Below, in pieces: positions 1 through 12,387 of a stretch of DNA of 64,000 nucleotides. This DNA is from Celoporthe dispersa (lineage: Eukaryota; Ascomycota; Sordariomycetes; Diaporthales; Cryphonectriaceae): positions 2,728,001 through 2,792,000 of the forward strand of contig WAID01000009.1 in the NCBI GenBank assembly GCA_016584495.1. The letters are read 5' to 3'. The position numbers and the translations under genes are program-made. Below the pieces are notes generated by a model, which worked only from the letters and a program-made list of their open reading frames with translations, searched no databases and was not told the DNA's origin. Numbering within the stretch: the stretch's first letter is position 1; the number at the start of each line of letters is the position of its first letter.

Positions 1-3000
1 AGGCATTCAGGGTGTGCAGGTGCTGAAGTGCCTTCTCACGCCTCCCCAGGTGGTCGTCGATTGTGAACCTGCGCCGTGCGTCGGGTTTCTGGTGGAGATC
101 TTGTATGAATGGTAGATATTCGCGAGGATCCCGCTGTGACTGCTGCGCGACTAGCAGGGCGAGATCCAGGTGGTAGAGGCCAAGGGCGTGATCATAAAGC
201 CTGTTGACATCCTGCAGGAAGCAGATGTGCTCAACCGCCTTCTCCGCCATGTTCTCATCCTCCTGCATTAGCTCTGCAACCACTAGCAGACCGTCCTCGA
301 GGGCAGGAGGATTCTTGCACACGTTCGCAGTTATGATGTTCTGTAGATTCGTGTCCCGTCGTGCCTGCAAGGTCTTCAAGATAGAGTCGCATATGGCGTT
401 GACTTTCGACAAAGTTTCCCCCTGAGCCGCAGTTGCGGGCGTGCCTTGGGCAGACGGAACGAAGCCCGCTGCGTGCTTCGCCTTCTTCGTGTCCGTGTAC
501 ATGGTCTCTGTGACATCGTCCTCACTTAGTGAGGCCAGGAACAGATCGATATATGTCACGTCCTTGAGTTGATCCAGAAACAACCCGACGTTGGATAGGA
601 ACTGGTCCGGGTTATGGTCGTATAGTATGTTCATATCTACTCTCTGCGTCCTGCAGTGAGCAAAGGCCTTGCCGTATTCCTTCTCGTCGACAAGCTGTCG
701 TATGCCAGCAAGAACCATGGCGCGCGGGTAGATGGTCTCCAAGTTGCCTCTTGGCATCTGTAGGACCACACTCATTATCGTCGGTATAGCTGTGACGAGT
801 CTTGCGCCTCTCTCGATGCTTCGACACCTCTCGTCTTTCTCAGGGTCATCAGGCGCCAGTTCAAGATCTGTGATGGTCAGTAGCTTGCTCCGTCGCTTCC
901 CAAGGCACACCGTAGTGAGACATACCTTCTGGTGTACGAAGATGAACGAATTTCAGGAAGTGGTTGCTGGTGGTGAATATAAGGTGGTCGCAGGTAACGA
1001 GGAAAGAAGTGCAGTTCTTGACCAGCAGCCGAGAGTTTGCATAGAGATGACCACTTCTGGACATGCCAAAAGCAACCATCTCGTCTTCGATATGAGTTAT
1101 CTCAACCCATGGTAGCTGAAGAGGAAAGCCGGTGGCCAGCGACTCGAGGGCCTCGGCATTGCTAGGGAGACGGGATAGCCTCCCAGACTTGCTTTGAACA
1201 CACATGTCGCCAGGGTTCAGCAGCCCCGAAGTACTGTCGACAGAGGTCGCCTGTGGAAAGAGGACCCCGTCATCGAGCAGGATGGAGCCCCTGAGCGCCA
1301 TGCCACCTGCGTCCTCGGCTGCGCTCAGCCTGCAGATGCGGAGACCCTCTCTGAAGCACAGCACATTGAGATCGCCATTGTTCGCAAAGCCTGCCTGGAG
1401 TACGCCCTCAATGGCTCTATCAGAGCTAAAGACATACTTCGTGGAGGGGCGAGGCATTACTGAGCGACCGTTCGTGGTCTGCCAGCCGTAGACGTCAACA
1501 CCGCCAAGGTGTAGTACTGCCATCTCCGAGTTGTCTCGGGTGAAAGCAACATCTATCACGGTATGACCGGCTTCAATTTCAAACATGGACATGGGCGGGG
1601 GTACATTTGCAGTGCGGAACGGCGTGACCTTGACTGTTGTCCCATCAATCACAGCGACCGCGCCAAAGTCGTGAGGTGGCATTAAGGAGCCCTTGGTGAC
1701 TGCGAAGACAAACTCTGTATGGAAGATGTGGCCTGCGTCTCCGTTAGTTTGCGGGGCTACTTTCCGTGTCTTTGTGTGTGGGCACCGGGTCTTACCTGTG
1801 GACACCATGGCAAGGCGCAGTGCCTTCTCTGGATGCCACGACACATATGAGCAAGGGGACCTGAGCAGGATTTCCTGCTTCAGGTACCAGTGGTAATTGC
1901 CCATCGTCCACAGCTGGACGGTCTTGCCAAACGAGACAGCGAGGACGGTCGAGTCTGAATTCCACTCCAAAGTGATATGCATTTCAGGATCAAGCAGGTT
2001 TTCCGTTGAGCGGAGCGTGAACTGGCCATGTCTCAACCCGTTCCTCTCGAAGAAGACAACATCAACGTGGTCGCCAAACCGCTGGACGCCGGCCATCAGG
2101 TTCCCAGCTGGCCGCCAGCTCAGGGACCCCTCGAGACCGTCTACCGGCTCGCTCACGCCGTCAAGGACGCCATCACGGGTGTAGACACGTATCAGCCTCC
2201 GCGATGCAGATTGGGTGGAATTTATGGCAACATAGGCACCGTCTCCCCGCCAGCTGACACTGAGACGGCCGTCGTCGTTCGTACTCAGCCTGCCCTCGTC
2301 CACCTTTTCTGGGATCGTCGGGTCGCGCAGGGCTCTGGCCTTGGCGCCCTTGCCCTGGAACTGGGTCTCCTTCTTGCCCCAGCCGACACTGACGTGTTTG
2401 GACGCCGACATGTCCGCCTCTGTCATGGTGGCCTCGGCGATGCCGTCGAAACTGCGACTCATAAAGACCACGGTGTCGGCCTTTGTGGCGATGACCAGGA
2501 GCTCCTCGTCCGGCGACCACCGCGCAGCCGTGATGCCGGCGTCGATGGAGCCCATGATCTCGATGTGGACATCCTCAGGGCTGAGGCCTTCCTCGACGAT
2601 GACAATGTCGCCGCCCTCGAGCACGAGACATGTCGTGGCCGAGTCACTGAAGTAGTGAAGGCTGACTATCCTGTCGACAGGTAAGTCTGGACTGGGGCTA
2701 GGCGCATCCCAAGATGCTATACGCTCACACAGCCTGGTGATTGGATCATCAGTCGGCGACAACGGTCTCTTTTCACGGTTCCGGCGGGGGGGGGGGGAAG
2801 AATCCCAAGGCAGAAGACCGCCACTCACAAGGGAAGAGCGGGATCATGACGAGTGACATCCTCGGCGACCCTGAAGAGCTCAATCTTCTGGTCTGGCGCA
2901 ACAGGGCCGCAGGTGACCAACGCCTCGTCCTTGCTTGCGTCCCAGCAGATCGCACTGATATCCGCCGCAGCCTTGCCGACCTTGTAGCCAACACTGCGAA

Positions 3001-3010
3001 GGTTTCTCAT
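1..3010 (-). CDS. ELP1: Elongator complex subunit 1 (Elp1/Iki3), 3' end cut by window edge
   Basis: This is the scaffold subunit of Elongator, which modifies wobble uridines of tRNAs in the cytoplasm. Exons on the minus strand are 3010-2829, 2733-1796, 1732-926 and 867 to beyond base 1. Introns are 2734-2828 (GTGAGT donor, holds a 12-base C tract as transcribed), 1733-1795 (63 nt) and 868-925. The start is MRNLRSVGYKV, as usual for the family, followed by the N-terminal WD40 propeller region (WSPDEELLVIATK, WHPEKALRLAMVSTG, HIFHTEFVFAVTKGS) and then the conserved segment LELAPDDPEKDERCRSIERG in exon 4. About 931 of an expected 1300 or so residues are present, all in frame. The 63-nt intron has no stop and is a multiple of three, so retention would add 21 residues. 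The gene is divergent from the DUF3984 gene. Confidence 0.95.
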
Positions 3011-3967
3011 CTTGGATCTGCCCGCTTGCAGGCGTAGATATGATGAGAATTAAAAAGATTCGAGCGGCGTGGCTAGGTCGCTGGTGCTCTTCATGCCGTC
3101 TTGATGATGTTGGTGTCTTGCTCATTCTGACCTCAAAAATTGGACATTGAGTCCGTGCTGGATAATGTCGATCCACACTGTCCCTGACAGCCCAGAACAT
3201 AGTGGCGTCTACCGTGCTAGTTCCAGCTCTGCCGCAGTCTACCAGGCTGGCTGGGTCCAGGGTCCGACCGCCCGCGCACACGCTGTAGTTGGCCCTGTAG
3301 GCAGTACTATAAAAGACCTCTGTGCGCGATGTTACAGTGCTAAGGGCGCTAATCAATACTACTAGCGCCAAAAATACAGTACCAGAGTACCTGCAAATGC
3401 ATGTGTGGTCCCATAATACCACCCATGGTACATAGCATGCGCTGGTTACAAGCTGGGTCTCAATGCCCCCCCCCCCCCAAAACTATGGTTTAACTAAATT
3501 CCCCGGGGAGGTGGGTGGGTTATTCTGCCCACTGCACGCTGCACGCGCTTGCTGCACATGCTAAAAAAAAAAAAAATTAAAAATTAAAAAAAGAGAGAGA
3601 GAGGAGCTCCACCCCTAACATCTCCAACCGATTTCCCCCTCCCCCGGCTCATGGGAAACCTCGGAAGCACGCCTCGGCCCCGGACGGTTAGAAGGAGGGC
3701 CTAGATTGCTGCTACTCACTCCTTGATCAGCCCATAAACCCCATCAGCCCACTCCTCATCATTCGTTCACGACGTCGACGACCCTCCTTTCTTATCGAGA
3801 GCGTGACAGAGAGGTCCTACAGGGCGAACCGACTGCTTCGCGGCGTGGTAGTATTGCAGCAAGGCGTTGGGTGATTCTGGACACAGGGAGGCGGTGGCGC
3901 CACACAACCCAACCCCCTCACCGGAGTCACAAGCCAAGAGAGAAGACGAGACAAGACAAATCTCGAG
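3011..3967. other. Divergent intergenic region, ELP1 / DUF3984 gene
   Basis: This 957 bp stretch is shared by two divergent genes and must hold both promoters. It contains a 13-base C run (3466-3478), an A-rich stretch (about 3563-3597) running into a short GA repeat, and no credible coding sequence. Confidence 0.7.
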
Positions 3968-5119
3968 ATGGATCAAGCATATAATGCCCACCAGGCCAGG
4001 CGGAAGAACCGCTCCTCCACCAATCTCCAGCACCTATCGCTAGCCCCGCTGACCACACGACTCCCGATCAACGACGCGGACATGATCAGCCCAGAGCTCT
4101 CCGTCCAGACCACCTCGTACATCCAGGGCAAGTCGGCGCCCACGACGCCCTCCCTGCTCGCCCGGTCGCCCTCGCGCCGCCGACAGGGCACGATGACCCC
4201 CACGGCGCCGCCTCGCCAAACCTGCCCAAGAGCAAGTCGGCCACACACCTCTCCTCGTCGTCCTCCCGCCCAAAGTCCGGCACCACGACGCCTGGCGGGC
4301 ACAGGCGGGGCTCCAGGAGGGAGCAGTGGGAGGAGCTACAGCTGTCGGCCGTCCCCCGCGGCCCCGCCGACAGGGACTGGCTGCTCCGCGCCGGGGTGGT
4401 CATCAGCAGCGAGACGCGGGAGTCCAAGGGCCAGTCGTGGCTCGTGTCGCGGGCGAGCTCGACCAGCCTCGGCCGCTCGGCCGACGGCACAGAGGAGGAC
4501 GAGGATGCCGGCCCGGACCTGTTCGAGAGGGAGCGCATAGCCAGGGAGAACGCGATCGCCAGCAGGCACGCCAGCCGGCGCGGGAGCCTGGGCCTCGTGC
4601 TCGACGACGAGGAGGTCTTTGGCAGCCGGACTGCGAGCCGCAGCCGGGCCGTCACGCCCGGGGAGAGGGCCCTGTCGGATGGCTACTTTGCTGCAGACCA
4701 CACCCTGGGCGGCGGGGAGGACTACGTGGCCGGGCCCGACTTTGTGAACCTGAACGAGAAGCTGGAGCTGGAGGCCCTGGGCATGGACGTGGACACGGCG
4801 CACGACGACGAGGCCGCGGTGAGGCGCCTGGTCGCGAGGGGCCACGGCCGGCCTCACACCTGGTTCGGGAACATCATGGGCTGGACCCTGTTTTCCGTGC
4901 AGGAGAAGGACGAGGAGGACAACGAGGGCGGGGACGGGGAGGCGACTGACGTCGAGGCCGAGGACACCCTGTCAGACACCTCCGCCGCCCCCCGAGTTCG
5001 AGGGCATGACTGCTCTATCCGGGCATGAGCGGCGCCTGTCTCCGCCCAGGGCCGACGACGGCAGCTGGCAGGACGCTGCCTGGCTTCTGAGCGTCGCCTC
5101 CAAGGTGGCCTGGTCCTAA
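3968..5119 (+). CDS. DUF3984-type fungal protein, two apparent compensating frameshifts
   Basis: This looks like the conserved ascomycete DUF3984 family, whose function is unknown. The start MDQAYNAHQARRKNRSSTNL and the motif QGKSAPTTPSLLARSPSRR fit the family N-terminus. The reading frame then changes near 4186-4197 (one base apparently missing) to give ASPNLPKSKSATHL, the central acidic part and HTWFGNIMGWTLFSVQ. It changes back at the six-C run 4988-4993 (one base apparently extra) to give the typical C-terminus WQDAAWLLSVASKVAWS and stop at 5117-5119. With both changes allowed the product is 383 residues, a whole number of codons. The protein is Ser- and Arg-rich with no signal peptide or membrane segment. 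The two shifts cancel, so assembly error is the simplest reading; a damaged gene is possible. Confidence 0.75.
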
Positions 5120-5380
5120 GAGAAGGAATAGCGGACCTACAGCGTCCTCCTTCCCCGGCTCTCCGGCTCCAGGGAGCAGGGAGAGAAAATAATACGGGAG
5201 ATAATAGAGAGAGCAGCGTGTGCCTTTTTCTTGTCACGGCCTTGTGCACGCCTCCTCCTCCTCCTCCTCTCAATCCGTGTATGGCCCGGAGGCAGGCTCC
5301 GGGTTCCTCCTCTAAACCCCCCCCCCCAAAAAAAAAGAAGACCTACCTCCTTCGTCAGGTGTGCCAAACTACTTACTATT

Positions 5381-5382
<2 letters not shown>

Positions 5383-5415
<33 letters not shown>

Positions 5416-5419
5416 AAAA
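5383..5419. repeat. (AC)14 microsatellite followed by A9
   Basis: A pure AC dinucleotide run at 5383-5410 followed directly by nine A. It lies about 260 bp downstream of the DUF3984 gene. Confidence 0.95.
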
Positions 5420-8105
5420 CCCTCCCCCCCCTCCCTCAACGGCTAGCGCGACTTGGGAAATTCCCGCAGTGGTCTTTCAGAGCGGCAGTCGGGGGACCCC
5501 CAGTTCTCCTCGAGGCGCCCTCGTCGACGAAGGCTCCCTCTCTACTTTGGTCCTGAGCCTGTCCGCCCGCCTAAAAGTTATTTGTCTCCGCTTTAGCGCC
5601 GCACCATTCTGGTCCACCACGGACACCCAGACCTCTTCTGGCTTGTGACTGTCAGTGACGACGTCGTGGGCGGGATGATCCTTTAGTCTAGGCCGGTCGG
5701 TGCCCAGGTGAAATTGTGAGAATTGCATAACTGGTTTGGTCATACTCGGGAGGGGGCAGGCCCAAACGACTGGCTCGAGGAGCCTCCGAAAAACCTGTTT
5801 TTTTCTTCTCAAGTCTTGTTGCTACGCACCTTGCATGCATGCCGTCTGGCACATGTTCCTCCTCTCACGTCCCGCTTACGGGATGTGGTCGGGGGCGAGG
5901 CCCACCATCTCCGCGTATCGCGCGGTGCCACAGATGAGAGAACTTTAGTCGATTCATTGACAAAGCATTGCTGCTCTTTTTTCTTTTTTGTTAAAACAAA
6001 TGAGATAAAAATTGCATGGGCGCATGACTACATACCGTTGTACTTTACTGTGCATATAGCCTTGGATCAGGGGTCTCTATCGAGAAAAGTACCGATGCTT
6101 GTCTCCTGACGTTTTCGTTGCGGACAAGGCTACCCACTTCGCTGTGCAAATCCGCACCCCTCGCTCACATCTAATGTCAACCAGCACGATGGGGCCCTGC
6201 GGAGCAGGGTGGGACGGGATAGCATGAGGCTGGGCGTATGAGCTGGACCTCACGGGCCAATTTGACACCCAGTTGTGTTCGCCACACCCACGATCTCCAA
6301 GGCGAGGAGGACACGTCAGAAGAGCCCCCCCCCCCCAGGCATGGACAATCAGAGTGTGATCCAACAGCGCTTACACTCAGAGGCCCGTTCAGCCTTGCCG
6401 GCCGACTGAGCCGACGCGAAAACCCTGCGGTCTCATCGGGACCAGCCGACACGGTCCATATCTGCTGCTCAACCGATTGGTAAAGGTGCTTCGCTGACTG
6501 GGTCGTCCACCAGACCCCATTGCTTACGGTAGGCACGATGGTTCTTCCTCCTGCCCCTCCTCGGTCTTTTCTTACCAGGCATCCATCGCCCTTGTGGTAT
6601 CTTTTTATAGGAGACAATCTGGTGGGGACCTGTAGTTGCATCTTGAGGCGCGAGGGCAATGTCTCGGTACACGACGATGCAGGACGGTTCGAGGACGGTT
6701 CGTGCCACGAAAGTAGTAAGGAGGCCAGCGGCTTCCCGTCACCTGACCTCGCCTTTGTATATTACGCTCCCGACGTCTGGCCGCCTGGAGAAGTCTAGCT
6801 GGGGCTTCTCCGGGTGCCCTGCTGCTCACTCAACCGCGCCCCCCCCCCCTTCAAATCGCCTCTGGTGGTTTATCGTGCTGCTTTGCTACGTTGTATGTAG
6901 CCCTGCTGCCTCATGTGGCTGATCCAAGGGGTTAGCATGCAACGTGACTGTCAATCAGTTGATCTAGATCGGCTCGGCGGCTTCAGGCTCGGTTTAGAAA
7001 GAGAAAAGGGTGGAGGGTGTGTGTGTGGGTGTGTGTGTGTGCGCGCCTCAGCAGTGGAGGGCGGCATGCCAGTGTCGCTGATCGCTGGCCTTGAAGCCGA
7101 AAATCATCAGCGCCCTCTCTTGCGGATGACTGCAGTGACTGGTAGGTTTATGAGGTTCGGACCCCCAAGGAGCAGGGGTACCCAGGTCGCAAATATATGC
7201 AGTGCAACCTCCCAAGCGGTATGACGTCCTAGGTACCTTTTCCCCGTAACTCCATCCGACAAGGGGGAGCTAGGGCCAGGCAGGCCAGGGGACGGGACAA
7301 GCAACGGCTCGCGAGGCGGGCTCTCTGCGAGGCGTCATCCCGGTCTTCGTAATCTCTACGGGCCTTATCGAGGAGGACGGTGGCTCATGTGTGGGTTGGA
7401 AATCTCTGTCAGGACGCGCCGCCTTCGTTCCTGGGTAGTGAAGGGCGGCGGGCAGGCCCTGATGCGTCCACCTCCACGCGCGTGGGGAGGGGCAGCGCTA
7501 GTCGAGGTTATGTGCGCCACAGGCTGTGTCGTCGCCATCGTGTGTCATCGTCACTCCCGGGGGCAGCTTGATGGGCCGGGACAGGCGAGCACGAGTCGTC
7601 TATGGGTGTGATGGCGTGCTCCGACGGACAGACCCCAGGGCCCTTGATGTGTTACACCCAGGCCAGCACAACAAGAACAAGGACAACGCAGCGGGCTCAA
7701 GGGCGTACAGAGGTGCTTCCAGGCCTCCCCCGATCTGCAGCCGTCCCCTGGGGGAGAGACAAGTGATGCGAGTCGAGCGAGGGATGAGGAGATCCGGGGA
7801 GCGGTCTCGGGAAGGTCCCGATCATCGATCGCCCATCTGAACCCACCAGAGACCGTTGGCCCGTCATGGACACGGGACGATGTCGGAAGAGCCTTGGGTG
7901 GACGAATCCTGTTTCAATAGTACTGATCCATGCCGCAACCTCCTCCTTGGACCTCCGCGGGCTGGTTGTGAAATGACCTGTGGAGGCCTATAGTGCTGTA
8001 TTCGACACACCGGAGTATGTATTGCAAGTCGAGGTCGGCGTCCTGGTTCACGCATTAACCAAGCGTGGTGGGTAGGCCGGGCTAGGGGAGGGAGGGAGGG
8101 AGAAG

Positions 8106-8110
<5 letters not shown>

Positions 8111-8142
<32 letters not shown>
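8111..8142. repeat. (AG)16 microsatellite
   Basis: A pure AG dinucleotide run in the gene-free stretch, preceded by GGGA-rich sequence. On the minus strand it reads as a TC tract. Confidence 0.95.
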
Positions 8143-8145
<3 letters not shown>

Positions 8146-9320
8146 ATGCTGGTGGTGGTGGTGGGTGCATCGAGACAATGCTGCTGCTGTGTGCCGCTCT
8201 GTCGCTCTGTCGCTCCGTATCCCGAAGCCTTCCACCACACCTCCTCTCTCACCCCCTCCTTTTCCAGCCCGGGCGAGCTGCGAGCCGCCTTGGTGGGGTA
8301 CGGAAATAGCGAGGGCGCGGGACGGAATTGTTGGCAGTGTGGTGTGCTTGGCTATTTGCGGGACGGCTGATCACCGCGTCAGCGCAAACGAGACTCGGCG
8401 TGTTGGGCCCAGGGCTGCGGTGCGGCAGGAGGGAAGGGGGAAAAAAACCCGACTTGTCGATCATGACCGCATCTGTGTCGGCTATTGGGGGGATGGACGG
8501 ATTATCTATGCATCTAGAAGTATCCTTGGAGTTCCCAGGTGGTCCAGGGGATGCAGCCGGACAGACCACCGCAGGTGAGGGCTCAGAAGGTGAGCAGGGG
8601 AATACTGCGGTGAACCAGCTCAGGTCAGGGGGGGGGGTCGATATCTCCTCGGAATGGGCCCGCATATCCTCTCCCCCTCACTCTCTCCCACTTTCTCTCT
8701 CTCTCTCTGTGTGTGTGTGTGTATGTGTGTGTCAGAGAGGGCGTGCAGAAGCGAGGGATGAGGTACCCGGCGGGCAGGACGTGTGGGTGTGGACGCGCAG
8801 CTCAAATAATGACTGTGAAGCTTGTCAGTCCCCTTGCCCTCCGCTACGTATTGTACGTGTACACATGAGCCCTCCTCAGGCCACCACACCCAGTCTCACT
8901 CGGGTTAAAATTGATACTATACCGGCATTTGGGTATTGATCAACATGTCCTGCGCATCCTCAAGTCCCGGCTGAATCCTACGGTCCGTACAGGACGAGAA
9001 AGAGAGAAGGTTAAAAAAAAGATGGAGGAAAGAAAAAGAAGAAAAAAAAAGAGGGTTGGGCACCTCGGGGATGTTAGTTACCACAGTATATCCAAAGTGG
9101 AGTTGATGATGGAACCGCGCGCAATAAGGGACAGCATATACTGTCATATGGAAAGGAGGGTCGGAGAGAGTGATGGGTGTCAGAAAACCGAAAGTGAGCA
9201 GTCCTGTATAAAGATGGACAGCGGAGGGCCCAGGCAGATGAAAGGTGAAGGTGAAAGCGCAGGGTGACTGATATTGAGACTCGAGACAGAGACTCGACCC
9301 GGCAGGAATGAGTTACATGC

Positions 9321-9338
9321 CATACTAGTACTAGTATG
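9321..9338. repeat. 18-bp perfect palindrome
   Basis: CATACTAGTACTAGTATG equals its own reverse complement over all 18 bases. It contains two overlapping CTAG/ACTAGT units. It has no spacer, so it fits a symmetric protein-binding site better than an RNA hairpin. No function is assigned. Confidence 0.85.
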
Positions 9339-10895
9339 TACACTGACGACAGCAGATCCATGTTGTGTGGACCCTTGTTCCCCAAAGCAGGATGACGTTG
9401 AGGGGTCCCAGCTGGGTGGGGCCATTAGCATCATCGTCTGTGAAATCTCTGGGAGAGGAGGAAAGCGCGAGCCGCTGCACATCTCACCCACACACACACG
9501 CGCGCACCCACATTCTCTGACACATTCACTCGCTCGACTCTGGCTCAGGCATGTCCAGGGGCTGGGATCTTGCCGTGCGGAACAGCACCTCAGCCATTCG
9601 ACTGGGAAGAGGAGGGTGAACTTTTCCTTTTTTTTTTTTCTCTCTCTCTCTCTGTGTGTCCCACCCCCACCTCTGTCTGGCGCTGGAAGGAGAATCTCCT
9701 CCGCCCGGTCCTGGTTCTCCTGTTTCTCTCTAGGCTACCCTTATTCTCTCTCTCTCTCTCTTCTTTTACAACACTTCTCTCGTAATTAACCTATTTCCCC
9801 TCCCTCTCCAGAGCCAGAACCTGACCCACCCCGTTTAGACCCTTGGGAGGCACAGGCTAGACTGCCTATCTCGGCCAGGTCCCACTTTGTTCTCGAAAGG
9901 TTGTGTGGGAGGTCACCATTTTTCGATTTTCGGCCTGCCTGTGGACCCCTTCCTTCAACCCAGGGCTCGCTCATCTGTGCTCCGTACATCGCAACCTTTC
10001 TTTCCTCAAACCCTCCCTCACCTGCTGCCTCTACCGCTCACCGCGCCGAGCCACACACCCCCCGCCCCTCTGATCAGGTCACAGCGCTGTATCTTGAGCT
10101 CTTCTCCTCCTCCTTCTCTTTCCTACGTGGAGACCACCAGAGCCTGAAGGTAAGGAGATCTCTCTCTCTCTCTTTATGTGCGTGCCCTCAGGACCCTCGG
10201 GACCAGATCCTGTCGTCGAGTGCTGGTCTTCAGCCGACCGACCACCCCCGAGGTAAGGTTTGATACCTCCAGCCTCCCCCTCGTACAGCTCGTGGGACCC
10301 ACCCCTGGCGGCGCTGCCCATCCGTCCTTCTTGTCTGGCTGTCTGCCCTCCTCCCTCCCCCCCTCTGCACCTGTCCACCACTTGGCGTGCCACCCCTGCG
10401 CCTCCCTCGGGCAGGTATTCCCCCTCCTCCTCCCCCTCCCCCCCTGCCCTTGCCCTCCTCCCATGCCCACGTCTCTCTCCCTCTCTCCCTCTCTCTCTCA
10501 CGCGCCATACCACCCATGCACATAGGCTACCGGTGTCCAGGGCCCGGAGGCTCGTGGTGTGTGTTGTGTGTCTTGTAGGCAAGGAGGGGGTGGTGTCAGG
10601 ATTGGACGTCTCCATCGCAAGACTTTGTGCCCGCCCCCCCTCTTGCATCACACCGGCCCGCATCTACCCAAAGGCCGGCAGGCTTGTGCCCCACATCGTC
10701 TCGTTATTTGCAGACAAGAGAAAGAGAGCACTGACCAACATTATATGACAGGGAACGACGGGGTCCTGCCCTCGCTCTCCAGAATCTGTCAAAAGTGTTC
10801 TGCATCTGACCGGCGGGCAGAAAACATCCCTTTAGAGACATCACCAGGCTGCGACAAGTGCCGAGTACACGATTTTAACGGACTTTGCTTGCAAA

Positions 10896-10926
10896 ATGGC
10901 TGATGTGAGTGGCCCCTCCCCCCCTC

Positions 10927-10962
<36 letters not shown>

Positions 10963-11650
10963 GCGTCCCGTGATTTGAAATCCCGTCTTCTTGTTGTGCT
11001 GCTGCTAAGGCTGGAGCGTGTCCCGGCAGAACGACGACCCTACCCTGCCTGACTTTGGCGACAAGGTCGACATGCCGACCTTTACCCAGATTCTGGAGAT
11101 GGACGAGGATGAGACCGAGCGCGAGTTCTCCAAGCCGTTGGTCCTGAACTTCTTCGAGCAGGCCGAGGAGACCTTCGAGAAGATGGAGAAGGCCCTGTGA
11201 GTATTGCATCACCATCACCGTCCTTCGTACTCCTCACTCCTTGTGTCTCCACCCACTCTCTCTCTACCCCGGGAGTTTTTGTTGAACTTTATTCTGGCGG
11301 TCGCCTGCCCCCCGCCCCCCCCCCGCGCCTCTCTCCTGGACCCGTCAACTAACAAACTGTGTCCTCTTGCTCCGCCGTCCAGGGAAGAAAAGAACCTCGA
11401 GGACCTGTCTGGTCTCGGCCACTTCCTGAAGGGCTCCTCGGCTACCTTGGGCTTCAACAAGGTCCGAGACAGCTGCCAGATCATCCAGCAGTACGGCCAC
11501 AAGCAGACCGTCGATGGTGCGGACGAACCCGACGAGAAGGTGTGCCTGAGCAAGATCACAGATGCCATCAAGACCCTCAAGGCCGATTTCGCCGACCTCG
11601 AGAAGGATCTGAAGACCTTTTTCAACGCCTCCGATAGCAGTGAAGAGTGA
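10896..11650 (+). CDS. YPD1: Histidine-containing phosphotransfer protein (Ypd1)
   Basis: Ypd1 passes phosphate from hybrid histidine kinases to the response regulators Ssk1 and Skn7 and so controls the osmotic/HOG MAP-kinase pathway. Exons are 10896-10904 (only ATG GCT GAT), 11030-11196 and 11383-11650. Introns are 10905-11029 (GTGAGT, filled by a CT repeat) and 11197-11382 (GTGAGT, CTAAC branch). The product is 147 residues. The HPt helix is clear: GLGHFLKGSSATLG, with the likely phosphorylated His at residue 72, followed by VRDSCQIIQQYGHK. The acidic N-terminus and the DSSEE end fit the family. The three-codon first exon is inferred from phase and splice sites; a longer upstream leader is likely. 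Confidence 0.93.
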
Positions 11651-12387
11651 GAGGTCACTCACTCCCTCCTCCCCCCTCTCTCTCTTTGCCGGGCCCTACG
11701 TGTTTCTTTTTTTTTTTTTCTTTCTTTCTTTCTTTTTCTTCTCCGCCCTCTTCTTCTTCTTCTTCTTCTTCTTCTCCTCCCCCCTTTGCTGCTACGAGCG
11801 ACGACAGCTTTGTGTCATTACGATAGAGTCTGTTCCCATGGCATCCCATGGCATTTTCCTGGATACCCAAAAAGGCTTCACAGCAAACAACACCCTTCCC
11901 GGCTTCTTTGGGGTCACACGCCCTGCCATACGTACAACCCTTTCAGGCTAGCACCTTACAGGACTACATTGTTTTGATTTTCTACCTCAAGGCAGTGTGT
12001 CGTCGGACTCTGCGCACGCTTGCATCGAGAGAAGAGAGAAAGAAAAAAAAAGAAAGAAAAAAAAAGTATGGCTGGAGAAGAGAAAGAGAAAAAGGCAGGG
12101 ATGAGAAATCATCACACGCCGACAGCTTGAAGGGAAGATCTGTCTAGATCTCTTAACGGAAGCACCAGGGAGGTTGGGGTGCTCGATGTTACCGGTTTCA
12201 GGTAGTGACTAGTGGATGTTTTTGAATTCTACTCGAACAGCTTTGCATACAATAGCGCCCGCCATCTATGAACAAACCTCGGGAGAGATGTGCATGTCCC
12301 TCACCACCCGGCTGTCTCGGTCTCTAAGCAGACACAAGAGGGGGGGGGGGGGGCTTCTGTCTGCTCTGATAGGATGAAGTCTCTTGT
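11651..12387. other. Convergent 3' intergenic region (YPD1 / 2H protein)
   Basis: The 737 bp between two convergent genes hold T- and TTC-rich tracts (11706-11780), A-rich tracts (12040-12065) and a 14-base G run at 12340-12353. I see no gene. Confidence 0.7.
12340..12353. repeat. G14 homopolymer
   Basis: An uninterrupted run of fourteen G, just past the stop of the 2H protein gene. Its length is unlikely to be reliable in the assembly. Confidence 0.9.

Larger units (their letters stand above)
5120..10895. other. 5.8 kb gene-free stretch upstream of YPD1
   Basis: No open frame here looks like a conserved protein. It holds an AC microsatellite, an AG microsatellite, mixed TC/GT tracts near 8693-8732 and 9640-9770, and an 18-bp palindrome at 9321-9338. 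From about 9640 to 10870 the plus strand is strongly pyrimidine-rich, as in promoters and leaders of highly expressed fungal genes, and two GTAAGG sequences (10150 and 10253) could be 5'-leader splice donors for YPD1. That last point is inference. Confidence 0.6.

Noticed and set aside
2028..2684. 218-codon plus-strand open frame
   Set aside because: It is antisense to ELP1 exon 2, which is strongly conserved.
3968..5119. Programmed ribosomal frameshifting in the DUF3984 gene
   Set aside because: No slippery heptamer with a downstream structure is apparent, and similar one-base shifts occur in five unrelated genes, so a technical cause is more likely.
10079..10663. Long minus-strand open frame rich in Gly, Arg and Glu
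   Set aside because: It is the antisense of the pyrimidine-rich leader region upstream of YPD1, so the openness follows from base composition.
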